A DNA stretch of 64,000 nt from Acinetobacter calcoaceticus DSM 30006 = CIP 81.8 (GTDB taxonomy: Bacteria; Pseudomonadota; Gammaproteobacteria; Pseudomonadales; Moraxellaceae), in NCBI RefSeq assembly GCF_000368965.1, contig NZ_KB849780.1, positions 2,108,145 to 2,172,144 on the forward strand. Direction: 5' to 3'. A program made the position numbers and the translations under genes. The notes under the pieces were generated by a model, which saw only the letters and a list, made by a program, of their open reading frames with translations, searched no databases and had not been told where the DNA came from. Positions 36,734 through 46,978 of this stretch are shown piece by piece; positions within the stretch are counted from its first letter, which is position 1; the number at the start of each line of letters is the position of its first letter.

Positions 36734-37045
36734 TTACTTTAAGCGATTACTTTTAATATATCGTCCCACAGGATTTTTCTCAGCGCGGTTACGGCGTATA
36801 TCTTTAGGGTTAATAGTTAAAGGTCGATAGACCTCTACCCGATCACCTGCTTGCAAAATCGCATGTGCCTCAACTTTTGCACCAAAGATGCCAAGTTGTA
36901 ATGGCTCAGGCAAACTTACCTGTGTCTGCAACCCACTTGCCTCAACCGCTTGTAATGCAGTCATACCAGCTTCAAATGGAATAGCAACTAAAAACTGTTG
37001 CTCTGGGGCTGCAAAAGCAACCCACACTTGCTGAGCTTTTTCCAT
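36734..37045 (-). CDS. rnfH: RnfH-family ubiquitin-like protein
   Basis: 103 residues from the ATG at 37045 (MEKAQQVWVAF). The beta-grasp pattern includes AVEASGLQTQ, LGIFGAKVEAHAILQAGDRVEVYRPL and the basic tail DIRRNRAEKNPVG, typical of RnfH. Its start codon shares its A with the TGA of the upstream transporter gene, so translation is coupled. RnfH usually sits next to ratA or smpA/bamE; here it faces bamE. The biochemical role is not established. Confidence 0.85.
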   Translation of the reverse strand: MEKAQQVWVAFAAPEQQFLVAIPFEAGMTALQAVEASGLQTQVSLPEPLQLGIFGAKVEAHAILQAGDRVEVYRPLTINPKDIRRNRAEKNPVGRYIKSNRLK

Positions 37046-38127
37046 CAGATCATTTGTCCAATGACCGCAATCATGGCAATGACAATTGAAAGCGGTAAAA
37101 CAATACGCACTGCAATACGCCACAAGTTATAGAACAACTCATTGCTAAAATTCATCGATTTACGCAAGTGGCTAATTTTCATAATCCAACCAGCAAAAAT
37201 TGCATAGATGAGGCAAATGAATAATCCCCAAAGCATCAAAATCAGCGTAAATATGCCATGAAGTTCAGGCACAGCCCAAACCGAAATTGCCAAAATAATG
37301 ACAACCCATTGTAAAACGTACATCAGTTGACGTTGAGCAAGCTGTTCTTTGGCAAGTTGAATAAACAGAGCTGTTGTCATTACCGCAGTAAAAATCCAGG
37401 TAAAAACAGGAAGCTGTGCTTGAAGAGAAAAGAAACCAAACGCGACGACAGCAATTAACTGAGCCAACCAGATTGGAAGTGCAGTTTTTGTGGCACCTTC
37501 TTGAGAGTGAATTACAGACAAGCTATTTTGCCAGTAAAGTCCTAAGCCTAAACCACTTGCAACAAGTGCAAGTACGGTCGCATTACCCCATTCTTTAAAC
37601 TCAACATTTGTCCAATGCCAAGGCTGTAAAGTCGTTCCCATTGTATTAGCTAAAACAAGAGAAGCGATTACGCCGACTGTCATTAGCACAATTAAAATCT
37701 GACGCGGAATAAAAGATAAAATTAAAGCTGCAACAGCAAGGCCAGCAAAAACAATTTGTCCAGAAACACTATTATTGAGCTGTGCTGTCAGTAAGTTGCC
37801 AGCTGTACTCAATACACTCCCTGCTAAAAATGGAATAAAAATAACAGCAAGCCAACCAGCCAAACGCCATTTTGGTGAACTATCTGCTTCACGAGTTAAA
37901 CTTGATAAAGCATTTAAGGCAGTAGTCTTCGACCGTTTTGCTAAGGCAATTTCCAAATAACAAACTGGCAGAGCCAATAACAGCATTGTGCCTAACCACA
38001 ATAACCAGAAATCGATTTGACGATCAATCTGGATTCCCATAGCGGGTGCCAATGTCGCCATAATGATGAAAGATAAGCAAAACGCCATCAGGGGCGATAA
38101 CCATCGTGACATAGGTATGTCCTGCAT
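37045..38127 (-). CDS. NSS-like sodium-dependent transporter, divergent
   Basis: 360 residues from the ATG at 38127 (MQDIPMSRW) with AAGGA 8 nt upstream. About ten membrane segments. LLALPVCYLEIALAKRSKTTALNAL resembles TM2 and its following loop in the neurotransmitter:sodium symporter family, but the first-helix GxGNxWRFPY motif is not seen and the protein is shorter than usual NSS members (~450). The substrate is unknown. It overlaps rnfH by one base. Confidence 0.6.
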   Translation of the reverse strand: MQDIPMSRWLSPLMAFCLSFIIMATLAPAMGIQIDRQIDFWLLWLGTMLLLALPVCYLEIALAKRSKTTALNALSSLTREADSSPKWRLAGWLAVIFIPFLAGSVLSTAGNLLTAQLNNSVSGQIVFAGLAVAALILSFIPRQILIVLMTVGVIASLVLANTMGTTLQPWHWTNVEFKEWGNATVLALVASGLGLGLYWQNSLSVIHSQEGATKTALPIWLAQLIAVVAFGFFSLQAQLPVFTWIFTAVMTTALFIQLAKEQLAQRQLMYVLQWVVIILAISVWAVPELHGIFTLILMLWGLFICLIYAIFAGWIMKISHLRKSMNFSNELFYNLWRIAVRIVLPLSIVIAMIAVIGQMI

Positions 38128-38196
38128 TATGCATTCCTTGAAAAAGACTATAGATATTTTGCCCGTCTCATGCCTGAAAATCAAAGTTTGCTCAAT

Positions 38197-38231
38197 AAAA
38201 AAAGCAAACTACCGAATCGATAGTTTGCTGC
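38197..38231 (-). terminator. terminator of the hemerythrin gene
   Basis: Stem AGCAAACTA/TAGTTTGCT followed leftward by a T-run, 33 bp after the stop at 38264. Confidence 0.75.
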
Positions 38232-38263
38232 GCTAACTAAAATTATAAGTTTTGTTATTTAAG

Positions 38264-38719
38264 TTATGCGAAAAACCGAGCAAACCAGTTTTTCCCTTTC
38301 TTCTTTTCTTTTTCTCTAATAATTCCCATCATGTTTTCTTTTACTGCCCCCACATAATCGGCATCGTCATGTTGAATATGATTGATTAACCATTTTGCTA
38401 AAATTTCTTGTAGCTCTTTTTCAACAGTATGTCCCATTTCAAAACGCTCACGATATAACTCTATTTTTTTAATAAATAAATCATGAACACGCTTATGGGG
38501 TACACGATATTTATAATCAGCTTCCTCTTGCAAACTTTCTTCGAAAGTAAAATGTGATTGTGTATAATCAATAATGTTGTCTAAAACGTCTTTAATACGA
38601 CGTCTATCTTCATCATCTTTTACATCATCAATTTCATTAATATAATCAAGTATTCGTTTATGTTGCTCATCAATAACATCGATACCCGTATTATATTCTG
38701 AAGCCCATTTCATTTTCAT
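38264..38719 (-). CDS. bacteriohemerythrin
   Basis: 151 residues from the ATG at 38719 (MKMKWASEYN) with GGGGAG close upstream. The diiron ligands appear in order: VIDEQHKRI, QSHFTFEE, PHKRVHDLF and NHIQHDDADY. It binds oxygen reversibly, for storage or sensing in the cytoplasm. The basic tail KEKKKGKNWFARFF is an unusual amphipathic C-terminus that may associate with membrane. Confidence 0.9.
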   Translation of the reverse strand: MKMKWASEYNTGIDVIDEQHKRILDYINEIDDVKDDEDRRRIKDVLDNIIDYTQSHFTFEESLQEEADYKYRVPHKRVHDLFIKKIELYRERFEMGHTVEKELQEILAKWLINHIQHDDADYVGAVKENMMGIIREKEKKKGKNWFARFFA

Positions 38720-38970
38720 ACATCTCCCCAATGATGTTCAATGACTCTTGCATAAACCTCATGATATATTTAAAGAATATAAATAAAAACAAAGCTATTT
38801 TGTCGGCTTTATCATATAAAAATTATATTTAAATCAAGCTGTTGTTTTTATTTGTTTTTTAAAAAATTAACCAACTAAAATAATAAAGTATTTTTTAAAC
38901 AAAATACCTTATTATTAAATGTGAAATATATATAAATATCTCTATTCATACATTTTAAATATACTTTATA

Positions 38971-39819
38971 TTAATACTGATCTGCACGAGTAATACGTTT
39001 AAGCTCTGGATTTTCCTGCTCACGTTTTAATCTTTCCACATGAGTAATTGCTTTTTTAATCGGCTTACCATGTTGAAATAAAATCATTTCACCTGGTTGA
39101 TAAGCAGTCCAGTTTTCATTATGTGTTAAAGGTTCTGTCGTTATAACTGCCACACGATCTTCAGGTGTAGTGACCTGACTAAAATCAACCTCAACATCTA
39201 AGTCAATTAAATGAGCCTGATTAAATGGATATTCTCGAACCAACCAATGTAATTTAGTTATCGCGTAACTAAATAATGCCTTCCCATTCGACAAACAATA
39301 ATTAAATGTGCCGTATTCAGCAATTTGTGGAGAAATTTTTTCTAATACTTCAAATATCTCATCAAGACTCGGTTCTTCATAACCGAAAGCTTCAACCAGT
39401 TGATCAAGCAAATAACAAAATGCACGTTCACTGTCTGTATTACCCACAGGTGTAAAACGTCCACTTAGTGGTGGGTTAAAATCATGTAAATCACCATTAT
39501 GGGCAAAAATCCAATGACGGCCCCACAACTCTCTAATAAAGGGATGAGAGTTCTCTAAAGTGATTTTACCTTGAGTTGCTTTGCGGATATGCGCGATCAC
39601 GTTACGCGATTTAATAGGATAATTACGGATAAGATCAGCAATTGGAGATTCAACTGCCGACTGGTTATCGACAAATAGTCGGCAAGCTTTGTCTTCGAAA
39701 AAAGCAATACCAAATCCATCACTATGATCTGAGGTAATTCCTGCACGCTGTGAAAAACCACGGAAAGAAAAAGTAATATCCGTTGGTGTTGCACAATTCA
39801 TTCCTAATAGCTGGCACAT
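38971..39819 (-). CDS. class II glutamine amidotransferase, YafJ-like
   Basis: 282 residues. The catalytic Cys2 follows the initiator Met (MCQLLGMNC). RNVIAHIRKAT, WIFAHNGDL and GNTDSERAFCYLLD are the Ntn-hydrolase glutamine-binding motifs. There is no synthase domain, so the acceptor is unknown; E. coli YafJ has the same architecture. Monocistronic, with about 250 bp of AT-rich DNA downstream. Confidence 0.88.
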   Translation of the reverse strand: MCQLLGMNCATPTDITFSFRGFSQRAGITSDHSDGFGIAFFEDKACRLFVDNQSAVESPIADLIRNYPIKSRNVIAHIRKATQGKITLENSHPFIRELWGRHWIFAHNGDLHDFNPPLSGRFTPVGNTDSERAFCYLLDQLVEAFGYEEPSLDEIFEVLEKISPQIAEYGTFNYCLSNGKALFSYAITKLHWLVREYPFNQAHLIDLDVEVDFSQVTTPEDRVAVITTEPLTHNENWTAYQPGEMILFQHGKPIKKAITHVERLKREQENPELKRITRADQY

Positions 39820-39926
39820 ATCGCTTTTAAACTACTTCTAATTACCTCATATACTCTATTGTGCATGAGAGTAAAATTGCTTGCAAATCTCAATATGTGC
39901 TGGCTATTAGAAAATAAGACATATTA

Positions 39927-40709
39927 TTAACGCTGCCCCATTTTATTCATAACAAATGAAGTCGCCACTTTATTCACTTCCAGAAATACAAAATAATCTA
40001 GACAGTTAAATTCTTCATCAAAAAATGCCTGTTTCGATAGTTTTGACTGCATACTCAAATACATTTGGAACAATTTTGGCATACGCTCATCTTGTGGAAA
40101 ACTGAACTCAGGATATTCAGGCTCATAGATTTTTTTCGAACGAATATCAATTGTTTTGCTTTCAGATAATTGCTGAATCTGGCGATGCGTGTAGTACGCT
40201 CTAGCCAAATTATCTTGCAAATGAATACTGACACAGCCCATCAAATATTTAGCACGCATTGACCATAATACTTTCGGTGCAAGGTTTAACCACAGCATCG
40301 ACAATGCTTTACCATTACGAAAGCGAGGATGGACACAGGTACGCCCTATCTCTAACACATTAGGAAGGTGCGATAACTGAGGAACAATATCAAACTCATG
40401 TGCGCTGTAGCTTTGTGCGATCTCATGACCTTGAAATAATTTTAGACGGGTATACGCTACAATTTCTCCAGTCCACTTTTCACGTAAAACTGCATGCTCG
40501 CAACCAAAATCATAAATGTCTTGATCTAAGTTATCTTCAAAATGAATTCCAAATTGTTGGCTAAATTGTTGTGCACGGAATCGTTGTACATCTTGTAATT
40601 CTTTTAAATTATCAACCCACTCAAAACGAAATTGCGTTTGATTTATTGCTTTATTACGATTTAAAGGTAAAGTCCAGGTTTGGCGATATTGATTAAATTT
40701 TTCCAGCAT
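39927..40709 (-). CDS. GNAT-type N-acyltransferase, OlsB-like
   Basis: 260 residues from the ATG at 40709 (MLEKFNQYR), AGGAG 9 nt upstream. FRAQQFSQQFG, LEIGRTCVHPRFRNG and LWLNLAPKVLWSMRAKYLMGC fit the Acetyltransf_5 family that includes OlsB (ornithine to lyso-ornithine lipid). In a sequence-only view, OlsB or a general acyl-ACP-dependent N-acyltransferase are both possible. An OlsA-like O-acyltransferase is not adjacent. Confidence 0.7.
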   Translation of the reverse strand: MLEKFNQYRQTWTLPLNRNKAINQTQFRFEWVDNLKELQDVQRFRAQQFSQQFGIHFEDNLDQDIYDFGCEHAVLREKWTGEIVAYTRLKLFQGHEIAQSYSAHEFDIVPQLSHLPNVLEIGRTCVHPRFRNGKALSMLWLNLAPKVLWSMRAKYLMGCVSIHLQDNLARAYYTHRQIQQLSESKTIDIRSKKIYEPEYPEFSFPQDERMPKLFQMYLSMQSKLSKQAFFDEEFNCLDYFVFLEVNKVATSFVMNKMGQR

Positions 40710-40783
40710 AATGAACGCTCCTAGTGACACCCCTTACACTAGTCAAAGCTCATGACAAAAAAATGACCAAATTAAAGTGGTAT

Positions 40784-40812
40784 AAAAAAAGACCACCTAG
40801 AGTGATCTTTTT
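40784..40812 (-). terminator. argB terminator
   Basis: Imperfect stem AAAAGAcCAC/GTGaTCTTTT with A/T flanks, 20 bp after the argB stop. Confidence 0.7.
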
Positions 40813-40831
40813 ATTGAGAATAACGGTTTTA

Positions 40832-41752
<921 letters not shown>

Positions 41753-43171
41753 TTAGGCCTCTGAAAGTTCTTGTGCAATTTGCGGATAGTGCTCTTGCAA
41801 CATATCTACAAATTTTTGCTGGATTTCCTTTAATCGTAAAGGATTATCTGCGTCAAATCTTACTGTAAAATATTCACCAGTATTTGATGCTCGAATAATG
41901 CCAAAACCATCATCAAAATCAAGACGTACGCCATCGATTTTACTGATGCGAGCACCTAAACGATGACTTAAAATTTCAATATCTTGTAATACATACTTTG
42001 GATCGGACTGATACGTACCAATATAGGTATCTTCTGTACAACATCTTTCTGGATAAGGAGCAAACAATTCGGAAATTGTTGTAGCATCAGATTGGGTGAA
42101 ATATTCCATTACACGTAATGCAGCATATAAACCGTCGTCATAGCCGAAACCACGCCCATCATTAAAAACGTAGTGGCCTGCATATTCTCCACCAAAAATG
42201 GCGCGTCCATTCGACTGAGATAAATAAGCCCGTAAAAAACTACTTCCCGTGCGGATCATTTTTGCTTTTCCGCCGAGTTGTTCAACCGTTTTTTGAACCA
42301 TGCGTGAACATTTCACATCAAAAACGATTTCTTGCTCTGGGTGCTGCTCTAGACACATTTGCGCAAAAAGTGACAACAATCGGTCTGCGGTCAATATCTG
42401 GGCTTTTTCATCGACTAAAACAACACGGTCACCATCCCCATCAAGGGCAATGCCAATATCTGCCTGCTGCTCAACAACTGCTTTACGCAAATTAGTTAAG
42501 TGGGCTGCATGCGAAGGGTCTGGTGCATGGTCTGGAAACTCTCCATTTGGATGGGTTCGTAAAGCAATCACTTCACAACCCATTTTTTCCAATATTAATT
42601 TTGAGCAGTGTCCAGCAGAGCCATGTAAACCATATAAAATAACTTTTAAAGGACGTTTTAACTGAATATCTTTAAAAATGGCTTGCTGGTATTTTTGGCA
42701 AAACTCAGCTTTAAATTGAGCCGCCGTTAACTCAAGAACAGAAATTGAATGGGCTGGTACATAAGTTTGAGCTTCATCACCCACCTGCTGAATCATTTCT
42801 GGAGACGGCGGTTCACCTTTTAAAATCCACTTAATACCATTATCCGATTTTGGGTTATGGCTTGCGGTCACCATAATGCCATTGCCGCCAAAATCTCGCG
42901 CAATGTAATACATCATTGGGGTGGAGCAACAGCCAATGTTTGTGACCACTAAACCCTGTTCTATTAAAATTTCTTCAATTAAGTGTGCATAGGCTGGACT
43001 TGTGAGACGGGCATCATAGCCAATCACTAATTGAGTTTGTTCTGCTTGTTTGTATTGTTGTGCCAATCCATAGGCAATCGAACGGACAACGTCCGCGGTT
43101 AAGTAAGAAAGTTTGCCTCTAATATCGTAAGCACGAAAAATGCTTTTTGGAAATGAGTGTCTTACATTCAT
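41753..43171 (-). CDS. algC: phosphomannomutase/phosphoglucomutase
   Basis: 472 residues. Four domains with the phosphoserine loop TASHNPKSDNG near 101-111, the metal-binding DGDGDR near 243-248, GGEYAGHY and a C-terminal RASNTGEYFTVRFDA. It interconverts hexose 1- and 6-phosphates for capsule, LPS and nucleotide-sugar synthesis. Precedes argB in the operon; the dut-algC-argB order is also seen in Pseudomonas. The symbol is assigned by similarity to Pseudomonas AlgC. Confidence 0.92.
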   Translation of the reverse strand: MNVRHSFPKSIFRAYDIRGKLSYLTADVVRSIAYGLAQQYKQAEQTQLVIGYDARLTSPAYAHLIEEILIEQGLVVTNIGCCSTPMMYYIARDFGGNGIMVTASHNPKSDNGIKWILKGEPPSPEMIQQVGDEAQTYVPAHSISVLELTAAQFKAEFCQKYQQAIFKDIQLKRPLKVILYGLHGSAGHCSKLILEKMGCEVIALRTHPNGEFPDHAPDPSHAAHLTNLRKAVVEQQADIGIALDGDGDRVVLVDEKAQILTADRLLSLFAQMCLEQHPEQEIVFDVKCSRMVQKTVEQLGGKAKMIRTGSSFLRAYLSQSNGRAIFGGEYAGHYVFNDGRGFGYDDGLYAALRVMEYFTQSDATTISELFAPYPERCCTEDTYIGTYQSDPKYVLQDIEILSHRLGARISKIDGVRLDFDDGFGIIRASNTGEYFTVRFDADNPLRLKEIQQKFVDMLQEHYPQIAQELSEA

Positions 43172-43320
43172 AGTGTATCTTCTATTTAAAGATCAATTCG
43201 ATCTATCGCAAAAACATAGATTATTCAAAATTTTTGAAGGGTTTGTTTGCTAAAAAAGTTAAAAGAATATGAGTAAAGCGTGTTGTAATATAATCCAGTG
43301 TAACATTCAAGATGTAAAAA

Positions 43321-43345
43321 GAAACGCCTGTTCAACAGGCGTTTG
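43321..43345 (-). terminator. dut terminator
   Basis: Stem AAACGCCTG/CAGGCGTTT with a 5-nt loop; only a short, broken T-run follows leftward. It lies between dut and algC, suggesting algC-argB has its own promoter within 43172-43320. Confidence 0.65.
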
Positions 43346-43370
43346 ATTTTCGTTAATATTTTCAAAAAAC

Positions 43371-43823
43371 TTATTGTTTACCTGTGTGACCAAAGCCACC
43401 AGCGCCACGCAAAGTTTCTTCAAATTCTTCCACTTGCTCAAATTCAGCTTGAACAACTGGAACTAAAACGTACTGTGCTAGGCGCTCACCTGGTTCTAGA
43501 CGGAATGTGGTTTGACCACGGTTCCAAACTGAAACCATCAATTCACCTTGATAATCCGAATCAATCAAACCAACTAAATTGCCAAGCACGATACCGTGTT
43601 TATGGCCTAAACCTGAACGCGGTAAAATTAAACCAGCAAAATTTACATCATGAATATAAATTGCCATACCTGTTTTCACTAAAACAGTTTGTCCTGGTTC
43701 AATGTCAATTGCTTCATCGACGCAGGCACGTAAATCTAAACCCGCTGAACCTGCTGTTGCATATGAAGGTAAAGGCCATTCTTTACCTAAACGCGGATCG
43801 AGCAATTTCACTTGAACTTTCAT
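43371..43823 (-). CDS. dut: dUTP diphosphatase
   Basis: 150 residues. The five trimeric dUTPase motifs are present: [40 protein letters not shown] and the C-terminal [10 protein letters not shown]. It hydrolyses dUTP to keep uracil out of DNA. AGGAAATCCC precedes the ATG. 23 bp after rep. Confidence 0.96.
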   Translation of the reverse strand: MKVQVKLLDPRLGKEWPLPSYATAGSAGLDLRACVDEAIDIEPGQTVLVKTGMAIYIHDVNFAGLILPRSGLGHKHGIVLGNLVGLIDSDYQGELMVSVWNRGQTTFRLEPGERLAQYVLVPVVQAEFEQVEEFEETLRGAGGFGHTGKQ

Positions 43824-43846
43824 GGGATTTCCTAAAAATTAAAAAA

Positions 43847-45886
43847 TTAACGCTTTAATAAAGCTTTTAAATTTGCCAGATATTGTTGAGCCTGTTCTTT
43901 AGGGTCAACATTAGCCGCAATTTTCTTTTTGCGCCCTAACCACTCCAACTCATCTTGAGGAAGTTCATCAAGGAAACGGCTTGGGGTCATCTGTCTCATC
44001 TGCCCGCCATTTTTACGCTGCTCCGCCAGAGTCAAGGTTAAACCTTGGCGTGCACGGGTAATTCCCACGTACATCAGACGGCGTTCTTCTTCAATGGTCT
44101 CGGCTGCAATGGAGTTTTTATGCGGTAAAAGTTCTTCCTCTAATCCCATAATATAAACATATGGGAACTCCAAACCTTTTGCTGCATGCAAAGTAAGAAG
44201 GTTAACTTTGTCTGTATCTTCTTCTTCCTGCTGCTGTTCTAACAGATCAAGTAGAACCAGTTTTCGAATGACACTTTCAATGTTCTTTTCATCAACATCT
44301 TCTGCACGATTAATCAGGTTTTGAATACTGTTAAATAAATTCTCGATATTATCGAGCTTACTTTTCTCTTGTGCAGGTGTTGCAGACTGTTCACGAACAT
44401 AATCCATATAGCCTGCTTCGTTCATCATTTGACGAACTTTAGGCACAGGCTCATCGTCTTCTAACAATTCACGAGTAAACGTAGCGATAAAGTCGGCAAA
44501 CTCATGAAGTTGAGTTTCTGCTTTTTTAGGAAGCACCATACTTAAACGCTGGTCAGCAGAAGCACCAAGTAAAGACAAATTATTTTCTTGTGAGAATAAA
44601 CCTAACTTCTCAAGAGTAACCGGCCCAATGGCGCGTTTAGGCGTATTAATAATACGTAAGAACGCACTGTCATCTTCAGGGTTAATAATAAGACGCAAGT
44701 AACTCATTACATCTTTAATTTCTGCACGAGCAAAGAAAGATGTACCGCCAGATAATTTATACGGGATTTGCATTTGACGAAGCTGTGTTTCTAATACACG
44801 CGCCTGAAAGTTACCGCGATACAAAACCGCATAATCTTTCCAGTTTTTGCCGTTCATGAGCTTATGAGTCAGTAAGTCTTTTACCACGCGCTCTGCTTCA
44901 TCATCATCATTACGACAAGTAATAATTCTGATGACTTCCCCATGCCCTTTATCACTCCACAATTTCTTATCAAAAATATGTGGGTTATTTTGAATCACAC
45001 AGTTCGCTGCTTTTAAAATACGGCTCGTTGAACGATAGTTCTGTTCAAGTTTAATAATATGTAAATTTGGGAAATCTTGTTTAAGCAAAGCCATATTTTC
45101 AGGCTTAGCCCCACGCCACGCGTAGATCGACTGGTCATCATCACCTACCGCAGTGAACTGCCCCATCACCCCAACTAAAAGTTTGACCAAAATATACTGA
45201 GCTGTGTTGGTATCTTGATATTCATCGACCAATAAATAGCGAACACGGTTTTGCCATTTATCACGTACTTCTGCATTTTCTTGCAATAAGCGTGTTGGCA
45301 TAACAATCAAGTCATCAAAATCAACAGCGTTGTAAGCACGTAAATTACGTTCATACAGTTGGTAAAGATGTGCAAACTGTACATCTTCAGGTGTTTCACA
45401 AGTCGAATGTGCTTGCTCTGGCACGATCAGATCATTTTTCCAATCTGAAATTTTCTTCATTGCCTTAGCAATTAATTCTTTACTCTCCGCACCTGACAAA
45501 TTATCACGATGCATCAAATCCATCAAAATACGTTTACAGTCATCTGCATCTAAAATCGAAAAATTAGCTTTTAAAGGTAAATTTTTAAGTTCTAAACGTA
45601 AAAGGTTTAAACCAAAAGTATGGAAAGTAGAGACTGATAAACCTTTTGATTCTTCACGTGACAAAAGCTTGGACACACGCTCTTTCATTTCACGTGCAGC
45701 TTTGTTTGTAAATGTCATCGCTGTTATACGATGCGCCGGAATACGGCATTGCTGCACCAAATAAGCAATTTTACGGGTAATTACCGATGTTTTACCTGAA
45801 CCAGCACCAGCAAGCACCAATAAAGGGCCCTGAGTATATTTCATGGCTTCTTCTTGCTTGTTGTTCAATTGACTGGCAGATGACAT
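43847..45886 (-). CDS. rep: ATP-dependent DNA helicase Rep
   Basis: 679 residues. SF1A motifs: AGAGSGKTS near 27-35, TFTNKAAREMKERV, VDEYQDTN, GDDDQSIYAWRGA, LEQNYRST and VGITRARQ. Length and the segment KYTQGPLLVLAGAG fit Rep rather than UvrD. It clears proteins ahead of the replication fork and supports restart. AGAGG lies upstream of the ATG. Confidence 0.93.
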   Translation of the reverse strand: MSSASQLNNKQEEAMKYTQGPLLVLAGAGSGKTSVITRKIAYLVQQCRIPAHRITAMTFTNKAAREMKERVSKLLSREESKGLSVSTFHTFGLNLLRLELKNLPLKANFSILDADDCKRILMDLMHRDNLSGAESKELIAKAMKKISDWKNDLIVPEQAHSTCETPEDVQFAHLYQLYERNLRAYNAVDFDDLIVMPTRLLQENAEVRDKWQNRVRYLLVDEYQDTNTAQYILVKLLVGVMGQFTAVGDDDQSIYAWRGAKPENMALLKQDFPNLHIIKLEQNYRSTSRILKAANCVIQNNPHIFDKKLWSDKGHGEVIRIITCRNDDDEAERVVKDLLTHKLMNGKNWKDYAVLYRGNFQARVLETQLRQMQIPYKLSGGTSFFARAEIKDVMSYLRLIINPEDDSAFLRIINTPKRAIGPVTLEKLGLFSQENNLSLLGASADQRLSMVLPKKAETQLHEFADFIATFTRELLEDDEPVPKVRQMMNEAGYMDYVREQSATPAQEKSKLDNIENLFNSIQNLINRAEDVDEKNIESVIRKLVLLDLLEQQQEEEDTDKVNLLTLHAAKGLEFPYVYIMGLEEELLPHKNSIAAETIEEERRLMYVGITRARQGLTLTLAEQRKNGGQMRQMTPSRFLDELPQDELEWLGRKKKIAANVDPKEQAQQYLANLKALLKR

Positions 45887-46034
45887 CGTGTATTACCTCT
45901 TAATTTTTCGAGCATGATTATAGCCATCTCTGTTTTAGAATCCCAATAGTAAATCTACGGATATGTATAAATGATGTCTAATAATGCAATTTATGCGCCG
46001 CAGTTTGTCGTGGTTATTTATTATTCATAGTCAT

Positions 46035-46061
46035 AAAAAAACCACCCGAAGGTGGTTTTTA
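46035..46061 (-). terminator. terminator of the OmpA-family gene
   Basis: Stem AAAACCACC/GGTGGTTTT with loop CGAA and flanking A/T runs. Confidence 0.85.
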
Positions 46062-46078
46062 ATACAATAATTTAAATC

Positions 46079-46732
46079 TTATTGTTTTGCATAGATGCTG
46101 ATTTCTACACGACGGTTTTGTTCACGACCAGACGCAGTTGAGTTGTCTGCGATTGGGTTAGAAGAACCATAACCTTGTGCATCGATACGGCTAGATGAAA
46201 GGCCTTTACCAGCTAAATAGTTTTTAACTGATTGTGCACGTGATTGAGATAACGGAATGTTGATAGAGTCATTACCAGTGTTATCAGTATAACCAGTAAC
46301 CAAAATCGCGCTCTTGTTATCTTCAGCCAATGTTTGAGCTACTTTGTCTAAAGTTGAATAGAAGTTTGACTTGATGTTTGATTTATTTGTATCAAAAGTA
46401 ATGCTACCAGGCATGATCAATTGAACAGAACCATCTGGATTACGGCCAACGTCTACACCAGTACCCGCCATTTGTTGACGTAATTTTTTCTCTTTCTGGT
46501 CAAGGTATACACCACCAGCGGCACCAAGAACTGCACCAATTGCTGCAGCACGGTTATTTTGACCGCTAGAGTTTGCATTTGACTTAGAAATACCGTAGCC
46601 AGCTGCTGCTCCAATTAGAGTACCTAAAGCGGCTTTATCGTATTCAACGCCACCAAGATTATTACCAGTTGTTTGACAACCAGATAATACTACTGCTGCC
46701 CCTACCACTGTTGAAATAACTAATGCACGCAT
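46079..46732 (-). CDS. OmpA-family peptidoglycan-binding lipoprotein (YiaD-like)
   Basis: 217 residues from the ATG at 46732 (MRALVIS), preceded by AGGAGG at 7 nt; the longer GTG frame overlaps that site. Lipobox LSGC (Cys19), then a Gly-rich glycine-zipper region (GTLIGAAAGYG, GAVLGAAGGVY), then an OmpA C-terminal domain with VTGYTDNTG, LSQSRAQSVKNYL and REQNRRVEI. It probably links outer membrane and peptidoglycan. Distinct from the porin OmpA. Confidence 0.9.
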   Translation of the reverse strand: MRALVISTVVGAAVVLSGCQTTGNNLGGVEYDKAALGTLIGAAAGYGISKSNANSSGQNNRAAAIGAVLGAAGGVYLDQKEKKLRQQMAGTGVDVGRNPDGSVQLIMPGSITFDTNKSNIKSNFYSTLDKVAQTLAEDNKSAILVTGYTDNTGNDSINIPLSQSRAQSVKNYLAGKGLSSSRIDAQGYGSSNPIADNSTASGREQNRRVEISIYAKQ

Positions 46733-46978
46733 TGCATGCCTCCTCACTTTGTGTGTTTTGTTGTCTGGATGAATAATGAAACAAAAACGAAGTATAAAAC
46801 ATTGATATTTTGTTAATAATAAACACTTTAGTTACTTTTTTGTAATATTTTGATGCACTTTCAGATGCTAGCTCATCACAATTTCTTCATTGTTGTCTAA
46901 GATGTCGTTGTATTTCATATTATGACAGTTATAGTTAAACAACTTTTCTATGGATTTTAGACATTCGGGGTCATTTAT

